64,000 bases of DNA from Marisa cornuarietis (taxonomy: Eukaryota > Mollusca > Gastropoda > Architaenioglossa > Ampullariidae), in assembly GCA_004794655.1 (NCBI GenBank), contig SMMW01000003.1, positions 15,996,001 to 16,060,000 of the forward strand, written 5' to 3'. Shown here in pieces: positions 14,236 through 27,485 of this stretch; the stretch's first letter is position 1; each line of letters opens with the position of its first letter. The notes under the pieces were generated by a model that worked only from the letters and a program-made list of their open reading frames with translations, did not search any database and was not told the DNA's origin. A program made the translations under genes and the position numbers.

Positions 14236-14427
14236 TTAAGGGGAGGCGGCCTGATATGTTTTCAGCTGTGAGTAGACACTGGGGTAAAAGAAACTCAACG
14301 TTGAGGCAATACTAAACGATGCGTTTTGAGAAGTACATGGGTAGGTGCCACTGCCGTCCAGCTGTCCAACTGTAACCCACTCGCCAGTGTCCAGTGCAGG
14401 GCAGATGATTGGGGAACCTGCATCTTG
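14236..14427 (-). CDS. Exon 13: trypsin-like domain with dead Ser loop, and stop
   Basis: The acceptor TTTTTTTCACGTTTGCAG opens 192 nt in phase 0, ending at TAA 14238-14236 (residues 1596-1658). It begins QDAGSPIICPALDTGEWVTV, then GQLDGSGTYPC. This aligns with the S1 signature GDSGGPLVC....W.LVG. The catalytic Ser195 position is Ala (QDAGSP for GDSGGP), while Asp194 and the flanking Cys are kept. The C-terminus FFYPSVYSQLKTYQ matches the VYTRVS.Y.. helix of S1 proteases. QNASF is a potential N-glycosylation site. Confidence 0.87.
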   Translation of the reverse strand, partial: QDAGSPIICPALDTGEWVTVGQLDGSGTYPCTSQNASFSIASTLSFFYPSVYSQLKTYQAASP

Positions 14428-16073
14428 CTGCAAACGTGAAAAAAATGTGACAACCTGCTTGTTTAAAAAAAAGAACTTTGGAGGTTGTCCGTGCAGCTGG
14501 CTGGTTAGTGAAGTGGTAGAAATACTCGCTTGCTACCAACACACAGAGGATGCTAAGCTTCAGATCTCGGCTCTGGCCATCTATTCTGTCACTGGGTTAG
14601 CCGTCTTTTTTTGTTTTCTCTAGGTTCTCCGATTTCTTCTCTCTTTATCATCCTTTACCCGCCTCACCTTTACCCGCCTCACCAGGCGGAAGGACTTACC
14701 CATCAAATAAACCAACCATCAACGATGCAGCTGGGGATGGTGCCAGATCCCACCAAAAAGTCTCCAATATCCAGAGTGGGACACAAACATAAATCATTAG
14801 TTGACTTTAACTTACGTTGCAGTTGAGGTAGGGGAAGCCGTCAGTCCGCGTAACAGTCAGCTTCTGGGCAGTGATGCTTGTCGAGGTTATAGACACAGAT
14901 ATTTCTTGCACGTTTGTTGCGTACTTCAAGCCTAGGAAACGAGAGATGAAGATAAACAAAGTACGTTTTCAACATCGTGGGACCACACATACATTTTTCT
15001 CGCTCTCTCGACCACTCAGTGTCTCTGTCTGTTTTTGTCTTCGTTGAAAGAAAAATAATCAAATATTCATGAAATGACTAAAAGAAATTTTTAACGTCCG
15101 TTTGTTATTCCAGAAAATTTCACGACGCTTTCAATCTATTTGACCATTGCAAAGCAAGTCACGAAGATTTAAATCGATCTGAGCACTAAACGCGTAAAAG
15201 ATAAAATATGATTCTGTAAGACAGTATAACTATTGTTATTTTTTGGAAGTGAGGAATGCTAGTGATTGTAATAAATATAGGGTGTGTGCGCGCGTTCGTG
15301 TGTGTGTGTGTGTGTGTGTGTCAGTCAGTCAGTCGTCTCTTGACCGGCACCTGTCGTTGGTTGGAGCACATGGATAAAAGCGGCAGCTGACGGGGTCCGC
15401 CACTCTTGCCTATTGTGGGCGATAGTCAGCAGGTCCTGTACAGGATGACAAGTCCAGTCTTTGATGTTCGTAAGCCAGTTCTTCCTCTGGCCACCGCGGC
15501 GTTGGCCACCCTCCAAGGTGCCTTGAAAGATAGTCTTCGACAAGGTGTCGTGCCGGGTCACATGGCCAAAGAAGACCAGCTTCCGTCGCTTGACTGTTGA
15601 TAGTAGAGATTCCTGGTGTCCTACGAGTGTGGCCATCTTGTTTCTTACAAAGTCGTTGGTTTTATGTTCTTGGTATGAGATCCGGAGCAGCCTCCGCAGA
15701 CACTTGTTCTCGAATGCCTGGATTCTCCTTTCTGTTTCGGCGAGCAGAGTCCACCTCGCATCCGTAGAGCAGGATCGGCACTACCAGGGATTAGTACAGC
15801 CTGTACTTGGTAGTGAACCTCATCTGATGACCATGCTAGATCCTATCTAGCCTAGTCATTGCCCCTGTTGCTGTTGGGATCCTGATGCGGATATCTTGCG
15901 TGGAGCTGCCGTTCTTGGAGAGAGTGACTCCCAAGTATTTGAAGCTGCTTACCTCTTCGTGCTGTACCTCGTTCATATAGATCTCTGCTTTGCCGTTACC
16001 ATTGATCATAACTTTGCTCTTTTCAGTGCTGGTCTCCCTTAATGTCTGTCAGTATGTTAGTGAGGTCTTGCAG

Positions 16074-16139
<66 letters not shown>

Positions 16140-19100
16140 ATCAATCCTCAGATATTAACATAATTATTTTCTTCGAAAGTTTTCAGCATTTCCAGAAACA
16201 GAAGTAAATAACTAAATAACACCGCACGCTTACAAAAGCCACATCGCTTCCTGCTTTGTCAGTCAAGCAAAGGTTGATCATAGGGTACAGACACACATCT
16301 TACTTGTTGCACGAGTATTGTCTGTTACGCCTCCACCCACAATTTTGCACTTGGTGAAGTCAAGGTCAGACTGAGCGGTTGTGCTGTTGACGATGCACGA
16401 GGGTAGGACACAGGAGTTGTCGAACGTTACTGGGCTGCTGAGTTTGGCGGACCAAAAGCCTGTAGAACCTGAAATCATTGATAGAGTAAATACGGTAACT
16501 GATCATCAGCCAGGAACTCTTGTATTCATAATATTGACTAGTCATAAAGTCTTTTCCGTACCTTAACTTTTATTTATTATGAAAATGAATTAAAATGATA
16601 CAACTAGCCACATTACGAAGATTTGCGTTTGTGTTTGCTCCACTCGTTTTAGCTCCTCCACTCATCTAGTCACTCGGTGAGACAACGCATAATACATGAT
16701 ACAGACTTAGATTATAGACGACCCCTCTCTGTCCTCTCTCTCTCTCTGTGTTGTTGTTGTCTTATGTGGTGCGGTGGTGGAGGCCGTGGTGTAGGTAAAT
16801 ATGGTTTTAAAAAAGTAAAGGTCCTCACCTAACCCTTCTTTTTTAAAGCCCAACCCGATTTGCTGAGCAAAAAATCGCTGGAAACAGAGCATAAAGTATC
16901 ACAAAAACATATTCTGGTGGTATTTTACGACAAAGAGGCATAAAAGATTTTATATTAATATTTTTCTCTTAAGCAGACCTGGATTTGTCGAGAAAACAGG
17001 AAGTGACGAAACGTAAGTATTTCTAAAAATAGCACCGTTTGCACAAGCTGAAGTCGAAGAGAAAAGATGCAATCCTCGGTAAACTGACCAGGACACATTG
17101 TGCTGTTGCTGAATGTTCTCTTCGACACTCAGAGTTAGTTTGTACTCATTAAGGAAATCCTAAAGATAATGACAGCAAACGCCAGTGGATTAACTTTGTT
17201 AAGAGATGCGTATATACAGGTCTCTGCTCTGTTCAAACGTGCCGTGCGAACTTCGTTCGCAAAATCAATTGTTATCCAGTCACATACAGTACAAGCAAGT
17301 CTTTGACTTTAAATAAAACGAAGAAATCTTATTCCTACACCAGTGCTTACTATACAAAAGCACGAGATGTTAAAACCAACCACGACTGCTGGTAGATCAA
17401 GCATCAGATAGGCAACATCTACAGTTTCTACACCGTCTGGTCTACAAGTAACATCGTGTCATAAACACAACATCATCAGCAGTCGTATCTTTATCCAGCA
17501 TAATGCTAAAAACAACTGAAAGTATGAGGGCACCATTGATGTGTGTGATCGAAACAGTTAAAAAAAGGAAAATACGTATTATAAGGAGCTTAAACGGGAA
17601 CACGTGCGAGTATCAGTAAGTAAATAGAAAATTTTGATGTAGCTAAATGAGGGAGAAATAAGTTTTTACATCGATAAACATGTTCAAACTATCATTGTTT
17701 TTTTTTAATTGTAAAAAAATCCTTATCAGCAGTCAGTTGTAAGTATAAAGTAAAAATGCAATGCTTGAAACCGTCAAATAAAAAAAAATTGCAGTAGTTT
17801 CTCTTCGACAAACACTTTTGAAACGTGTTTACGGTTTATTAACAATAATACACATGGGAAAATTAACTCAAATCCGCCTACTTAGTAACAGACAATCAGC
17901 AGGGCCGGTTCTACCTATTAGGCGAACCTAGGCAGTTGCCTAGGGCGCAGCCAGGAAGGGGGCGCAAAAATGGCCTGCTGTTTTTTTTTAATTAATAAAT
18001 TTAGGGAAAATATCATTTTCATATATTGACATTAGCAGGACACCTTTCCTCTGCGTGTAGACTGACCACCACGCTAGTTTCTCAGTACATGTATTACAGG
18101 AAAATCCCATCATCCTGGGCGCACTTGCAGTGACCAGCTAACCAGCTGGGAAGTAGAGGGCGGAGAGGGGGTGGCAGAGGGGCGGGGAAGGGCGGAGGTT
18201 TGGGGCGGCGTTGGTGGGTGGGGATGGGGGCTGGTGGCGCAGTCATGGAGAGGGGGGCGCAAAAATGGCCTGCTGTTTCGTTTTTTTAAGTGATGAAAAG
18301 TGTTAGGGAAAAATATTTTCATAGAATGACATTAGCAGGACACCTTTCCTCTGCTTGTAGGTTGACTTCACCGCGCGAGTTTCTCAGTTCATGTATTGTA
18401 GGAAACCCCATTATTACAGGGTGCTCTTGAAGTGACCAGCTAACCAGTGGGGAGGAGAGAGAAGAGGGCGGATGGGGCGGTGTATAGACAGCGGAGGGGC
18501 GGGGGAAAGGCGGCGTTGGTGGATGGGGCCTGGTCAGGGTGGACCCCTACAATGGATGGGACCACATTCCATTGATACCAACCTCACCTTTATTCTTCTA
18601 TCCTACTTTGGAAGACGTTCCGCACTCACACATTAAAAACGCCGCAGCTGAGATCAGGGACAACACTGACTTGAGTTTGCTACACAAGTTTCTTTTTGGT
18701 TATGACAACTGTTTTATCCTCAATATTTGTTACGAACTTTGAACCCCAGTGAACTTAGCTAATGTCACGATCGAATTCTTAGTTAATAAGAGTATTAAAG
18801 CCTTTAGCAAACAAATATCAAAGTCACTTAATTGAAGTTCAATAGCATATCTATTTTTATTGTCAGATTTCAGATCAGTTTATTTAATTTACTGTCACGA
18901 ACCTGTTTTCTCCTTAGTGCTGTGTACAGCGGTGACACTGATGGCCTAGAGTCTTGTACTTACTGTTGTGACTCATGGTTGTGAATATTTAACTTTCTTA
19001 ATAATTATTAATTATTTTCGGTTCGATGAGTGTATTACACTTAATTTAGTTGTCAAATTGTAATTTTTGTTTATTTTTATTATCTAAGAGTGCGTCTGTT

Positions 19101-22100
19101 TGTTTACAGCTTGAACGGATAGCTTGTTGTTATTCTATATTGACAGAATATTTGAAATTGGTTATTAAGAGATTTATGTCTGTTAAACTATAGTCTTTAT
19201 ACTTCTCTAGTTTTCAACAAACCCTATCAGGCCGGAGACCAGCTGCCTTAACACCATGATTTACAACTTTGTATTGTTAGCATCTAGAAGACTTTCCCTT
19301 TGTACTGCCCCACCCACCTGTCAGGTGTGACTTTGGATGGGAACATGTGATAGCTGCGCGATGAGGGTGGTCTAGATGCTAGAAGCTGTGATAGCTTGAG
19401 TTTTAGACCACACAGCAAAGTAAGACCAGAGCAAGGTGCTACAGATTTCTTGTCTCCATCAGTGTGCAGTCAGTCTCCACTCCATAAAACCTTTTACACC
19501 AGTGTTTGAAATCCCCCTACTCATAAGTGTAGGTCTGATTTGGTAGGCATGCAAGTAGCCATGTGTGCATGATGCACGCCTGCAATTGAAAAACAGACGT
19601 CGTTTTTCTTGACAAAAAGTAGTTCTTATTTATAAGTTATTAATCAAATCGGAGAGCAAATTCTCGAAAAAGGTTTAATTTTAATAAGCCATTCTTTGAC
19701 ACTTCTGAATTCCAACACTTCTGGTCATAATGAGTTCTTGTAGAAAACCACTTTTCCACTATTTTCAAGCAGCAAACATGTAGTCAGTGCGGTTTTACTT
19801 GTTAGTTCGTCTGTAAGATGAGAAAGAAGAGAACGATTGAAAGCTTGCCGAGGTGCTAGGTGGAAAGGCCCAAAGGATGGCGATAAATCTGTCACAGTTA
19901 GTGACCAGTCGGATCAGATTAGAAGACTGGACAAAGAAGGTGGTGCGATGTTACTTGATAGTTGTCCGTGAGATAAGAAAGAGAGAGGAGAGAAAGACTG
20001 AAAGAACCTAACTGTGGTGGCTTAGTGAAGAAAGGTAGAGATAAATCTCTACCACTTTAAAGGCAGTCAGATCACATTAACAGGGCTGGACAACCAAGAT
20101 GGGGGGGGGGGGGGAAAGGTAGTCTTAACTGTAACTTAAAACCCACAGGATGTTGTAAAAACCTCACTTTACTGAGCGGCTGCACACATCTCGTGCTGCT
20201 GTTTACTGTGTAATGGTCTGTTCGGGCGCTTGGAGCTATCATCCTTCCAAAGCTGAATCAGTAAAAGGTCTAATAGAAGATCTGTGAACTGAACTGTTCT
20301 ATAAGACTATATCTGTAAACTGAACTGTTCTATAAGACTACATCTGTGAACTGCTTTATAAGACTATATTTGTGAACTGGATTTAGCCATACAAGAGTGA
20401 ACAGTGCATACTGTCCTACAGCCCCGACATCATGAGAGTTTGTAAAGATAAGTTCGCATGATTTTTATACACAGTGATAGAGCTGTATATAGTTTATTAA
20501 CACAATTTGTCTCTTTCTTTACCTTCATTTTATTTCCTCATTTCTTATCATGCTTATTTTGTTTGTGTAGATGCAAAGGGTTGTGCTAGTGGTGGTACAA
20601 CCTTTTGCAAAACTTTTCATTGCACAAACGGGTCCCTTAAAGCCTTGTGGTCTTTAATGTAAGCCTGGGTTTGTTGTTTAAAATTTCAGTTAAGAAAACA
20701 GAGTTAAGCCTAAATGTACAACTTTTTTTTTTTTGGGGGGGGGTAACTGATTTCTTTTTTTGGGGGTGGGAGTGGGGGGCGCAGTATTTGTCTTTCGCCT
20801 AGGGCGCAACACAGCCTTGCGCCGGCCCTGACAATCAGTAATAATACAACGTAAGACTGCAATGACCGTGATTATTGCCCATTAAATTTTGATCTGATTG
20901 ACTTACCAGTCTGTTGAATGAATTCAGTTTGGACCATTTAATTATTTTTTAACTTCATTCGAAGGTTCTAAATAAAGTTCCAATCTGTAGGGCTGTATTC
21001 CAAATTCAGCCTTTTCATTTTTTGAGGGAAAAAAATCGCTTCTTGAACGAGACAACATGGGCGATGTTTCTTCATTTGACTTGAAGACATCCACACTCGC
21101 TGTTACAAATACTTCGATCGCATTAAGAGAACTCTTCAGTATAGGAGAGTAGTTTTTCCCCCGCTTTCCTAGTGGCAGGTGAGAATGCCGATGTTTGAAG
21201 GCTTAAATCTTTAACATTAAGCATAAGTATGTACTCATATTTTGGGAATTGCTATTTTAGAACGAACTTAACCCGATCATAAAGAAAACAATGTCGCGCT
21301 CGCTTTGTCTCGTTTAGGTTAACCCGTTAAGGTCTAAAGTGTTCGAGAACCCACCTTTCTCGGGGGACAGCATTTACTGTGGGACGTGCATCTTCTTTTC
21401 CTTTCACTGCCTTATCTTTCCTTTTATGGATTCAGGTACCCATTACTGACAGCTGGATCGACTGCGGAAATCTTGCTGCCTCACAGGGGTATCGAACTGA
21501 GGATCCTTTGGGTCTCCATGCCAGTACTCTAATCACTAGGCTAACAGCTTTCGCTACAGTGGTGGTGATAGTGGAGAGTGTGTTTGTGTGCGCCCGCGAG
21601 AATTCTTGAAAAAGAGAGACGGATAGAGATTAAGAGAGAAGAAGCGTTAGAGAGAAAACATTTAAAGAAAAGAATAGCTGCAGCCTTTCTAAGCTGTTTA
21701 TTCAATGGGTACCAGGGAAAAGGCGGAGAACTCACCAAGCGGCTTCAAAGTTGTGGAGCTGACGGTGAGGGAGGTAGCAAGGGTGCCTGTCAATTTGTAG
21801 GAAGTTACAACGGTCAGGGTGATCTGGCTGCAAGCAAATCAGTGAGAAAAGGAAGTACGACAAGTCATCATTTAAGCTGCTTTCCAAAAAACGACTGACA
21901 AAGACGGCTTGAAAATATTTTTGTTTTCAGCGTCACTGCTGTTAAAGGGTTAATTTAATCCCGACATAATTGTCAATATCTCAAGATGCGAGCATTTGCT
22001 TCTGACCAACGGGTGAACTTACAGTTCTTTTATTTTAAAAAATATGCTACTCAAGCACTGTCGACCATTCTAGAGCAAGACTTGCTGTATTCAGAAGCAG

Positions 22101-22535
22101 AATAGAGGTACATAGATTGAAGAGAAAAGGATTTCTTACGCATTTAAGGTAGTTCTGACCGTCGACGGGAACACGATGGTGTTTTGGTCTACCAGGATTG
22201 CCGTTCCTTGAAGCGTTTGCGCAGCTGTGTTGGGACTCTTAACCTTCATGACACACATTCAAACACACCCGCAAACACACCCTGAGTGACGGGAAAGGTA
22301 TGGCTTTGAGATTCGTTGTTAGGAAGCTGATGAAAGGGGAAATAACCATTGCTAAATGTTGTAAGTAGATCAACGTTCTACAGCGTGACTTTCGCATGAC
22401 AGATAATGCAATATCCAGACAGCAGGGTGACTACTATTCTAGACAATATGGTATGCACATAATCACGAAAGTGCGGTATGGTAGACAACACAAGATCCAT
22501 ACAGCAAGATGGCATTAACAGGCTATGCATTCAAG

Positions 22536-22566
<31 letters not shown>

Positions 22567-25500
22567 ACGCAAACACTCTCTCTCTCTTTCTGTCTCCTTC
22601 TCTCACTCACCAGGGTGACGATGCCCGGGTACTGACAGTCCACAGCCACGTTGGTAGCTAACGGCATACGCTTGTGTCTAATCGAGAGGAAATCCCACAG
22701 ACTGCGGCGACGAGTCAGCTGAGCAGAGCGCACACTGCTGTAGTAGCACTTGCGTGGGACGGGTGTGGTTGTCGGCTCAGTTGTGGTTTCAGTTGTGGTT
22801 TCAGTTGTCAATTCCGTTGTTATCGTTGTTTCAGTTGTTGATTCCGTTGTTGTTTCTGGTGTTGATTCTGTTGTTTCAATTGTTGATTCTGTTGTTGTTG
22901 ATTCTGCTGCTGGTACAGTTTTTTCAGTTGATTCAGTTGTTGATTCTGCTGCTGGTACCGTTTTTTCAGTTGATTCAGTTGTTGATTCTGTTGTTGTTGA
23001 TTCTGTTGTTGTTGATTCTGCTGCTGGTACCGTTTTTTCAGTTAATTCAGTTGTTGATTCTGTTTTTGTTGATTCTGCTGCTGGTACCGTTTTTTCAGTT
23101 AACTCAGTTGTTGATTCTGTTGTTGATTCTGCTGCTGGTACCGTTTTTTCAGTTAATTCAGTTGTTGATTCTGTTGTTTTTTCTGTTGTTTTTTCTGTTG
23201 TTGATTCAGTTGCTTCAGTTGTTGATTCTATTGTTGTTTCTGTTGTTGATTCGGTTGTCGTTTTTATTGTTGTTGGTTCTGAGGTGGTTGTAGGAACAGT
23301 AGTAGTGGTTGTTTCTGGCGGTGTTGTAGAAGTCGAGGTGGTCGTCTCTACTGTTGTTGTAAGTGCTGATGTCGTTGTTGGTGTTGTTGTGACGACAGGT
23401 GTGGTAGTGGTAGTAGCTGTAGCCATTAGATAATACACATTCACTACACGCTCGATCAACTACGGCTTAAATCTGGCTAAACGCACACATCAATTAACAC
23501 ATTCATAATAAAGCCCCGTCGACCATTTTGCGCGTTTTGTAGAAATCGATAGATTTTGGCAATATCAATCTACATCGTCCTGAGATGTATTTTGTTTATT
23601 AAATATTCTGTTGCAAAGCTCACGTTTTCCACCTGCAATCATTGCATGGTGAAGAATCTCGCTCGAGGAGGTTGTGTGGGGGGGGGGCGTGATGCATCAC
23701 TCGCTTTAAAGATGGTTTCTACTTTCAAGTCGCGCGATAAAATTCTGTTGTACTCTTCACCTACTGTCCTTCAGCTGGTAATAGTTTACGCGAGAAAAAA
23801 ACACTGTCTGCTCTAGATTGAAGCGATTAAGAAAAACATAAAAGTTTTCAGATATTACTTTGAGAAACCAAAGCAGTTGAACGAGCAGGATAAAAATAGA
23901 TTTACCGACCTTTTTTCTTTTTATGAATATTTTTTAGTTCGAAGCCTTAATTAGCGGTACATAAAGACCCTTTAGAGAATAATATTCCTCTGCAATTAAA
24001 GCCGACATAATTTGCGTCCATACGAGCGTGAGACCAGTTTCATGTTTACAAAATTCATCAGGTAGACGGTGTAGGAAAAATACACTTAATAGTGTATTTC
24101 TGATTCAATTAACTTTTTAAAAAGTGTTTTAAGTTAAACCCTTCGCCATCGTCATTTGTATGTGTTCATGGGTGCGTGTTGATGTAGGTGTGTCTTAAGA
24201 ATGTTCTAGATGTAAGATCGCGTGTTTGCATGTTTCCTATGATCCACAACCTTATCCTTATCATGTCCTTTCCTTTATCTTGTAACTATAGCACTTGTTC
24301 TATTTTTGTAACTGAGCACACTCGCTGATTATAATTGCCAACTGGAATTAGTTAAGTTGGTTATTGTTATTGCCGTATATTTTACGGCTGTAGAAAAGCA
24401 GTAGGGTTATTAGTTATTACTATTACATATTGTTTAATCACTTGAGATTGAGCCTGATTGTATAAATTTACTGTGAGATAAAATAGAAATGTGTATTGTT
24501 AAGCATCAACACGATAGCTGATGGAATTAATTTTGGATGTTTATATTCACAGTGTCTACAGTAGTTTAGCCAAACAATTTTCAGAACCAACATTTTTCGA
24601 ACCATTTCGCCATTCTGAAACCGGCGTTCTTCATTAAATACATGTATATTGGCAAATAGTTCACATGCACATGCCAACACATGAATGCAAGCAGTAACAG
24701 CCACACGCAAAAAGCTTCAGATGTGTTATGAAGTTTTCGTTTTATGTAAGCACAAAGCAGGGAGGAAAAACAAAAAAAGAACACACAGACTTGCTGCAAA
24801 AAGTTCAAGCAATGGGCCAAGCATGACACACGTGACGCTGTTGGCTGTTGACCAGAAAATGGCGGAGCTACAAAGAGATGCCTGTGGCGAAGCGACCGCG
24901 CAACCGCTGGCTTTCGAAGAAACGCAAAGCAGGGAAGACCAATCATTAAGCTGAAAAAATTCTGAAAAAAACAGAAAGAGCACAGGACTTGAACGAACCG
25001 TTCGTTCAAAGAGAGGCAAGGAATAAAGTGTGCATTACAAGCAGCGCAAGAAAGAAGGATAACTGGGTAGAGAAGACAGCCAGGATGGCAGAGTGAAGTC
25101 CCATGTGCAACCGCGTCCCACGCAACGAACGAAACAGCGCGAAAGGAAGCTAGCAAAGCCAGACCATCACATTACACAAGGAAAAGGGCGGGGAAGAAAA
25201 AAGAACAATGACGGACGAACTGAAACAAATGAATTCAAAACGCGAAAATGAAATATGAACAAATTGTTGTTAAAAGTTTATGGCATTCTGAGAACAATTG
25301 ATTGCCAAACAAATACGATCATGGTCATAAACACACTAAAATTCTAGTAGTCAATGAAAAATAAACTTGTAAAGAGGACAACCAGCAAACCAACCAACCA
25401 GCCAACCATTTACAGTCAAGTAGATTCACTAAAATTCCTGTTTTGGATAAGACTCAGTTTCTGCAAAATCAGAATCGAAACTGAATCGAAAAAAATTGAG

Positions 25501-27431
25501 GTAGCAGGCAGGACGGAAACATTACGGGCTTTCGCAACATCTAAGCGGAGAGGTGCAGCAAATATTTTATGAAACTGGAGTCAGCAGGACTGCACAACGG
25601 ACGCTTGCGCCTGATGATTCCGTCATTAACATTTGTCTTTGTGTTATGTGACTTGAAAGAGACCGTCAGCAGATCTTTCTCGAAGGTTCTGTATCGTGTC
25701 TGTACTTTTGACCTTTGCGTGGTGAGGAAGTATACCACAGCGAGTCGCCAAGTTTGAGTAATAGGTCGGCTGTCGATTTTACTGATTCGACCACCGCACG
25801 AGTCGATTCGACTACAGTTATCACTCATTTGAGAATTAAGATAAATAAAATTTTGTCTGCTGGTCTTTATCGTGTTTTGCGCTTTTGACTTTAAATAATG
25901 ATATTTGCGTGCAAGTGCTTGTTATTTTTTCAATTAAACAGTACTACACCTTATTTTATCGTTATTTGTTGATCTGCATACCTCTCTCTTCGGTTGCATA
26001 TGCGTGCTCGGTTCGAAACTGCCGTCCCCAAACTGTAAAGTTTGTGTGTGATGTAAATATAAATTACAGTGTACTACAATTAACTTCTTCATTTTGGCTG
26101 AACTACCACACACTTCTATTGACATTGGCAGTTAACGATTTGAACATACTTTGAGGTTAAAATGAAAAACGTTCATTTTTCAAGCTGCAAAGTAGCATTT
26201 TCTTTCAGGCAGAAATAAGAGACCTGCTTTCTGGAAACCCCAACATTCCCACATCTTCATCCCAAATGATTTTCCCTGTATACGGTACTAAGACTTTCCA
26301 AAACCTTTGCTGGTCGTAAGATTGGACAGGCTTGCAAAAGGCCAATTTATTTACGGAAATAAATGCATAAATAACGCAGGAGAGAACACGCACGCACGCT
26401 TGTGGTCACATGACAATCATGACGATGGCTTGCAGACGCAATAAATATACTCTAATTTCTTAAGGTCAGGTCTTCGCGGTGGTTTAAGCTGCAAGGTAAA
26501 CAAAACAGTCCTTTGATAGCATAAATTTTGTCAAAACTGACAGACGAATACCCAGTTGATGAACACAGATTTGCAGGAGAAACTTGTGAAGATAATAACT
26601 TGCGACTAATATAATAATGATGACTACTTGTATTCTTCGTCTTGCGGATGTTTTTTTAGGGGGGGTTGCACTGTCACGATGCGATAGAACATACAAGCGA
26701 TGCCTGTTAGCCACCGTTCATTAAATCTTCAAATTACATGGAAATACCTGTATATGACATACCATTCATACATTAATACATATACTTTTAATCGCAGCAG
26801 CCTGCAATACTCTGCAATGAAAACGGAGACACGGTCCATCACTTCAGAAAATAACTACCAGGCACCAGTAAAGATAATTAAGAAATATAACAATTTAAAG
26901 ATTCCCAGGTACAATATTGTTGTGCAATAGTATTTAGGAAGTTTATCATTTTTGTGCAGTGACATGTAAGAAGTGCAACATGCTTCTGGAGGTAAAGGTA
27001 TTTAAGAAAAACGGTTTGCTTTTTGTATGACTATAAGTAGAAGAGGGAAAAAAAAGAAAGTTCTCACATGGAACATAGCAGCTGCAGCTGTTACCAGCGA
27101 TGGCCTGTTGCTGGCTTCTGTATCTCGTCACAATAGTGGCGGATAGGGTGCAAGGGAAGGTAGTACTGCCGGAGGTACAACTCTCGTAGGTGCTCAGGAC
27201 TGTGGCAAAAACGTGTACATTTAGTCCCCTACTTACGGACGTTTGAGCTAAGAACTTCTTTACATAGGAACAAAGTTGTCCTAAAGCTCAAAAGACGTTT
27301 CGTAAGGACTGTTTTCGAGTTTAAAGTTAGCGCGTAAGGATAGTTCGCATGTCTGCCGAGTGGAGGCAGCACGAGGGAGCGTGGGTGCGCGAGTCCTAAA
27401 CAATAGCTCTCTCTCTCTCTCATGGTACCCA

Positions 27432-27485
<54 letters not shown>

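Larger units (their letters stand above)
14932..16303 (-). other. Intron 11, host of a LINE fragment
   Basis: A 1372-nt intron. About 750 nt is a decayed non-LTR retrotransposon bounded by (TG)n tracts at 15297-15321 and 16077-16124. The rest is AT-rich and featureless. Confidence 0.75.
16469..21735 (-). other. Intron 10 (5.27 kb), host of two mobile elements
   Basis: The longest intron of the gene. More than half of it is the hAT element at 17900-20830, and a minus-strand SINE lies at 21383-21550. The remaining flanks (16469-17891 and 20839-21382) are AT-rich with no further feature that I recognise. Confidence 0.75.

Noticed and set aside
22750..23433. Plus-strand Val- and Leu-rich frames opposite exon 8
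   Set aside because: Antisense shadows of the exon 8 repeat; no start context, no splice support and no family resemblance.
24581..25156. 191-codon minus-strand frame in intron 7
   Set aside because: Rich in Cys, Phe and Leu, as expected from reading GA-rich DNA in reverse. No domain, no signal and no splice context.
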